Assembly (NCBI GenBank): GCA_014728425.1
Contig: WJLO01000032.1
Coordinates: forward strand, 1 to 7,545
DNA: 7,545 nucleotides
Direction of reading: 5' to 3'
Source: Minisyncoccota bacterium
Lineage (GTDB): Bacteria; Patescibacteriota; Microgenomatia; UBA1400; PJMF01
Part shown: positions 5,012 to 7,545 of the stretch, one piece after another
Layout of the letters: the number at the start of each line of letters is the position of its first letter
Position numbering within the stretch: position 1 is the first letter of the stretch
Made by a program: the position numbers and the translations under genes
Notes under the pieces: generated by a model
What the model saw: only the letters and a program-made list of their open reading frames with translations
Database searches by the model: none
What the model was told of the DNA's origin: nothing

Positions 5012-7147
5012 TTACAAGTCACTTTCTTCAATAGTGGGTTTTTCTTCTGGAGAGACGTTTAGCGGTTCATCAGCAGGCTGATTAATAAGTTCTTGATCAT
5101 CAGTATTTAAGTTTTGTTCGGTTAAAGATGGCAACTGGGCAGAATCAGTGGCAAGTTCTTGACCTAGTTTGGTAGTTTGTAGTTGTGAGCTAGTTGCTGG
5201 ATTAGGAGCAGTAGGGTTGGGTTGGGCTTGGTTGGTGGTAAGCTTGTCCAGCTGTTGTTCTAATTGGCTAATTTGTTCACTAAGCACCTGATAGTCTTCT
5301 GATTGAGGTGGTAATAGAGCTAAAGCCTGTTGCCAAAGATTAAGGGTTTGTTGGGGTTGATTAAGTTGTTGTAAAGTGAGGCCAAGCTGGTAATAACCCA
5401 AGGGCAAATCTGGTTTAAGCTCAATGGTTTGGTTAAACAGTTGAGCAGCTTGTTGATATTTTTCTTGACTAAAAAACAAATAACCAAGTTGAGCTCTTAG
5501 TAAAGGATTTTTAGGATTAAGTTTAATGGCTTGAACATAAGATTCCACTGTCCATTGATCAGCACCATCGGCAGTGTTAATGATGTTTTGGTAAACTTCT
5601 GCTAGGATGGTCCAGTTTTGAGAATCACTTTCATCTAACAAAGTAGCTGCTTTAGCTTCGCGAATGGCCTGGCTAATTAATTGGGTAATTTGCTGCTTAT
5701 CTTGATCGGTAAGCTCGGTTTTGTTGGCCAGGGTTTGGGCTAGTTGGAGATTAACCAAAGCGTAGCTGCGGCGTAGACCATCAATATAAGGATTCAGTTT
5801 TACTGCCTGACGATGATGATTGTAGGTCATTACCAGGTTGTTGTTTAAAGCAGCTTGTTGAGCTTGGTAAAGTTGATAAAAAGCTAGATAACTACGGCCT
5901 AAACCATAAGCTAGAGCCAAGGTGGTTAATAATAGTCCAGTAGTAAGTATCAGCATGAACCAGTTTTTGCCTAACCGGTCTTGATGATTGGTGAGGCGAG
6001 TCACCACCTGCATGGCCAAACCTTTTAGCTGAATTAATTTACTGTGGCTTTGCTGTTGTTGTAGCCAGTAAGCCAAAAATACTGCTTGCAAGCTAAACAG
6101 TACAGTGTTGCCAGGAAAAAACAATTGTAAAGCAAGGCTGGCTGCTAGTAACCAAGCTGTGATTGAAGCTTTGCTTAGTTTTAACTGGTGACTAGTTTTG
6201 AGCTGGCGAATAATGGTATAAACCAAGGCCAACCAGCTTAAAAGTCCGCTAATGCCCAAATTTACAATCAAGGTTAAAGGTAAGTTGCTGGCGTTGTTAA
6301 AGACTATTTGCCAGTAAGCATGACTGTTAAGCCACAGCGGTTTAAATTTTAAATAAGTGTTGGTGTAAGACTCAGGTCCAGTGCCAATCAAAGCAGTTTT
6401 GGGAGAGCGTAAAGCATCAAGAGCAATAGACCAGCTGGCTTGCCAGGGGAGTAGTCTAAGGGCGGCTACTTGGCCGGGTAAAACTGCCCAGATATGTAGG
6501 GCTAAACCAAAGATTAAAATAGGTGTTAGCAGTAGATGTAGAGAAGAGATCACTCTTTTTTTAACAATGGTCAAGCCAATGCCTAACAAAGCCAAGCCAA
6601 TGACTTGAGCAGCAATTAAGGGTGATCCTGCGAGGTTAAAACTTAAATTGGAGGCAAGTTGAAAGCCAGTTAATTGACTAATCAGTTTACTAGAACCAAA
6701 GCCCAAAAACTGCAGTAAGCTGCTTACAGTTAACAGCCCACCAGCAATGACTAAAGCATTAATGAGTTTGTTTACTGCTGGTTTTTTAAGCAAACTACTG
6801 CCAGTGATCACCAATAAGACTAGGCTTAAATAAACTCCGCCTTTACCAAGAAGGGCCTCTACAGGATAAGAACTATGAGCAAAAGCACTAATTAGGGTAA
6901 TCAGGCCCCAACAAAGTAAGGCTGCTACTACTGGATTCCAAATCAATCTTAAGGTTTTGGTTTTGAGACTGTTGCTTAAAAACAAAATTATAATTAATAG
7001 AGTAATGGTGAAAAACAGGTAGAGTTTAGTATGGACAATAAAATTAAGAGTGAGAGGAATCACTATTAAAGGAGCTAGGATAACTAGGGCTAATAATAGC
7101 CACTCAGTTAATTGGGCAAGTGAGGTAGCAAACGCATTGTTTTTCAT
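5012..7147 (-). CDS. O-antigen ligase/polymerase-like polytopic membrane protein with C-terminal TPR repeats
   Basis: The N-terminal two thirds are hydrophobic with about 10-12 predicted helices (roughly 15-37, 42-58, 70-90, 104-120, 127-148, 175-195, 203-223, 288-312, 330-362, 397-416). The large outer loop (about 224-287) carries the Wzy_C-type signature: L-P-W-Q-A-S-W-S-I-A-L-D-A-L-R-S-P (233-249), GTGPESY (255-261), and N-S-H-A-Y-W-Q with H276. Proteins of this superfamily (WaaL, Wzy, PglL/TfpO) join lipid-linked glycans to each other, to lipid A or to proteins; the acceptor here is unknown. Soluble helices follow (about 420-545), then two clear TPRs (about 547-613, e.g. A-Q-L-G-Y-L-F-F-S-Q-E-K-Y-Q-Q-A). 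The last stretch (about 634-711) is a Q/N/P/T-rich and finally acidic tail, probably disordered. Length is 711 residues, long because of the TPR part. The ATG follows a promoter-like sequence with no SD. It is convergent with obg and divergent from the pilin gene at 7313, which makes pilin modification a testable idea only. Confidence 0.8.
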   Translation of the reverse strand: MKNNAFATSLAQLTEWLLLALVILAPLIVIPLTLNFIVHTKLYLFFTITLLIIILFLSNSLKTKTLRLIWNPVVAALLCWGLITLISAFAHSSYPVEALLGKGGVYLSLVLLVITGSSLLKKPAVNKLINALVIAGGLLTVSSLLQFLGFGSSKLISQLTGFQLASNLSFNLAGSPLIAAQVIGLALLGIGLTIVKKRVISSLHLLLTPILIFGLALHIWAVLPGQVAALRLLPWQASWSIALDALRSPKTALIGTGPESYTNTYLKFKPLWLNSHAYWQIVFNNASNLPLTLIVNLGISGLLSWLALVYTIIRQLKTSHQLKLSKASITAWLLAASLALQLFFPGNTVLFSLQAVFLAYWLQQQQSHSKLIQLKGLAMQVVTRLTNHQDRLGKNWFMLILTTGLLLTTLALAYGLGRSYLAFYQLYQAQQAALNNNLVMTYNHHRQAVKLNPYIDGLRRSYALVNLQLAQTLANKTELTDQDKQQITQLISQAIREAKAATLLDESDSQNWTILAEVYQNIINTADGADQWTVESYVQAIKLNPKNPLLRAQLGYLFFSQEKYQQAAQLFNQTIELKPDLPLGYYQLGLTLQQLNQPQQTLNLWQQALALLPPQSEDYQVLSEQISQLEQQLDKLTTNQAQPNPTAPNPATSSQLQTTKLGQELATDSAQLPSLTEQNLNTDDQELINQPADEPLNVSPEEKPTIEESDL

Positions 7148-7155
7148 CTTTAGAA

Positions 7156-7184
7156 AGTATATAGTAGTATTAATGATTGGTCAC
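7156..7184 (-). promoter_or_regulatory. Promoter for the O-antigen ligase-like gene, apparently leaderless
   Basis: Read on the minus strand, GTGACC (7184 down to 7179), a 17-bp spacer and TATACT (7161 down to 7156) match 9 of 12 consensus bases. The -10 ends 8 nt before the ATG (7147), so transcription should begin at or within a base or two of the start codon. Only a short AAAG directly abuts the ATG, which is too close for an SD. Confidence 0.45.
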
Positions 7185-7191
7185 TAATGAT
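7171..7191. repeat. Short direct repeat in the divergent control region
   Basis: TAATGAT occurs at 7171-7177 and 7185-7191, 14 bp apart start to start. The pair flanks and partly covers the -35 of the minus-strand promoter. It could be a paired operator, but a 7-bp repeat in AT-rich DNA may be chance. Confidence 0.25.
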
Positions 7192-7208
7192 CAAGTAGTA
7201 AACGGGAG

Positions 7209-7236
7209 TTGAAAGGTTGCTTAACGTAGTTAAAAT
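7209..7236 (+). promoter_or_regulatory. Candidate upstream promoter for the pilin gene
   Basis: TTGAAA (7209-7214), a 16-bp spacer and TAAAAT (7231-7236) match 10 of 12 consensus bases and have the same spacing and -10 as the promoter at 2451-2478. It would give a leader of about 70 nt that includes the inverted repeat at 7276-7294. A perfect TTGACA at 7236-7241 overlaps its end but has no acceptable -10 at 16-18 bp. Confidence 0.35.
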
Positions 7237-7275
7237 TGACAGTTTTGCTAGAGTGAGTTTGCTGATTATTAGCAT

Positions 7276-7294
7276 TAACAGACCAAAGCTGTTA
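7276..7294. promoter_or_regulatory. Inverted repeat upstream of the pilin start (operator or hairpin)
   Basis: TAACAG (7276-7281) and CTGTTA (7289-7294) form a perfect 6-bp dyad around a 7-bp centre. It sits where the -35 of a promoter using GATAAT (7302-7307) would be, so a bound protein could control pilin expression. In a transcript from the upstream promoter it would be a hairpin 18 nt before the ATG. No T-run follows. Confidence 0.35.
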
Positions 7295-7301
7295 CCAGTT
7301 T

Positions 7302-7307
7302 GATAAT
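7302..7307 (+). promoter_or_regulatory. Possible pilin -10 element next to the start codon
   Basis: GATAAT lies 5 nt before the ATG at 7313, where a leaderless transcript's -10 would be. I find no good -35 at 16-18 bp, so this site is weaker than those of the other genes and might need an activator. No SD precedes the ATG. Confidence 0.3.
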
Positions 7308-7312
7308 TAACT

Positions 7313-7545
7313 ATGAACCTGACCCTGCCTTTTAATCAAGCCTTGATTAGTAAAGATTCTTCTCAAGCTGGGTTGACTTTGATTGAGTTGTTGGTTATTG
7401 TTACTATTATTGCGGTAGTGTTGATTTTATTGGTGCTATCAATTCCTCGCCAACTAGGTCGTGCTCGTGATTCTCAGCGTAAAAGCGATTTAGAAAAGAT
7501 TAAAGTAGCTTTTGAAGATTATTATAATGACCATCATTGTTATCC
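7313..7545 (+). CDS. Type IV pilin / pseudopilin (N-terminal 77 residues; continues past the window)
   Basis: The product is a prepilin subunit of a type IV pilus or a related competence/secretion pseudopilus. The 20-residue leader ends in S-S-Q-A-G, and processing would occur after G20. The mature protein starts L-T-L-I-E-L-L-V-I-V, with the conserved Glu at mature position 5 (E25) and one hydrophobic helix (about 21-44) that anchors the subunit in the membrane and packs the pilus core. Position 1 is Leu instead of the common Phe/Met. The amphipathic continuation R-Q-L-G-R-A-R-D-S-Q-R-K-S-D-L-E-K-I-K-V-A-F-E-D-Y-Y is typical of the alpha-1 helix, and N-D-H-H-C-Y before the edge is the usual start of the head domain. 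The leader is long and mostly uncharged (only K14 and D15) for a class III signal. It is divergent from the O-antigen ligase-like gene. Confidence 0.9.
   Translation, partial: MNLTLPFNQALISKDSSQAGLTLIELLVIVTIIAVVLILLVLSIPRQLGRARDSQRKSDLEKIKVAFEDYYNDHHCY

Noticed and set aside
4991..5018. Inverted repeat CTTGTAA/TTACAAG as an intrinsic terminator
   Set aside because: The stem is 7 bp and AT-rich, the loop is 14 nt, and the T-run is in the loop instead of after the stem.
6381..6608. Open frame of 75 codons on the + strand inside the O-antigen ligase-like gene
   Set aside because: It is antisense to a membrane-protein gene with no SD, promoter or family features.

Overview
The window looks like a chromosomal piece of a small-genome bacterium of the Candidate Phyla Radiation (Patescibacteria). 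The grounds are indirect: a YfhO-like membrane protein tail, a LysM/M23 endopeptidase with a 'YPFNEF' second LysM, an O-antigen-ligase-like protein with C-terminal TPRs, a short Obg without its C-terminal domain, and a type IV pilin ending its first block in 'CY(P)' are a gene-content style I associate with that group. Coding DNA is moderately AT-rich with TTA/TTG-dominated leucines. Observed stops are TAA or TAG, and no UGA recoding is needed. The exact lineage cannot be fixed from the sequence.

Layout: (1) 2-391 (+) is the 3' end of a large membrane protein that starts outside the window. (2) 392-1009 holds no intact gene. Its first part (about 398-656) is about 48% G+C and looks like decayed coding sequence. 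The rest is AT-rich and carries a near-consensus promoter (801-829) and a leader hairpin (971-991) ahead of rho. (3) 1010-2437 (+) is the transcription terminator Rho, with a basic, disordered N-terminal extension. (4) 2488-3636 (+) is a membrane-anchored LysM-LysM-M23 peptidoglycan hydrolase. (5) 3733-4950 (+) is the ribosome-associated GTPase Obg, with an unusual insertion in the Obg fold. (6) 5012-7147 (-) is a polytopic O-antigen ligase/polymerase-like protein with TPRs, convergent with obg. (7) 7313 to the window end (+) is the start of a type IV pilin/pseudopilin gene, divergent from (6) across a 165-bp control region.

The genes fall into two themes: basic information processing (Rho, Obg) and cell surface work (M23 hydrolase, glycan polymer handling, pilus). 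I see no phage, transposon, CRISPR array, tRNA, rRNA or toxin-antitoxin cassette, and nothing I would call a new system. The most interesting signal is regulatory. Four of the five visible gene starts have a -10-like hexamer 5-9 nt before the ATG and no well-placed Shine-Dalgarno, which suggests leaderless mRNAs; only rho has a normal leader and SD. Also worth a look are the Rho N-terminus and its altered RNA-binding motif, the Obg insertions, the remnant upstream of rho, and the pairing of a ligase-like enzyme with a pilin gene.
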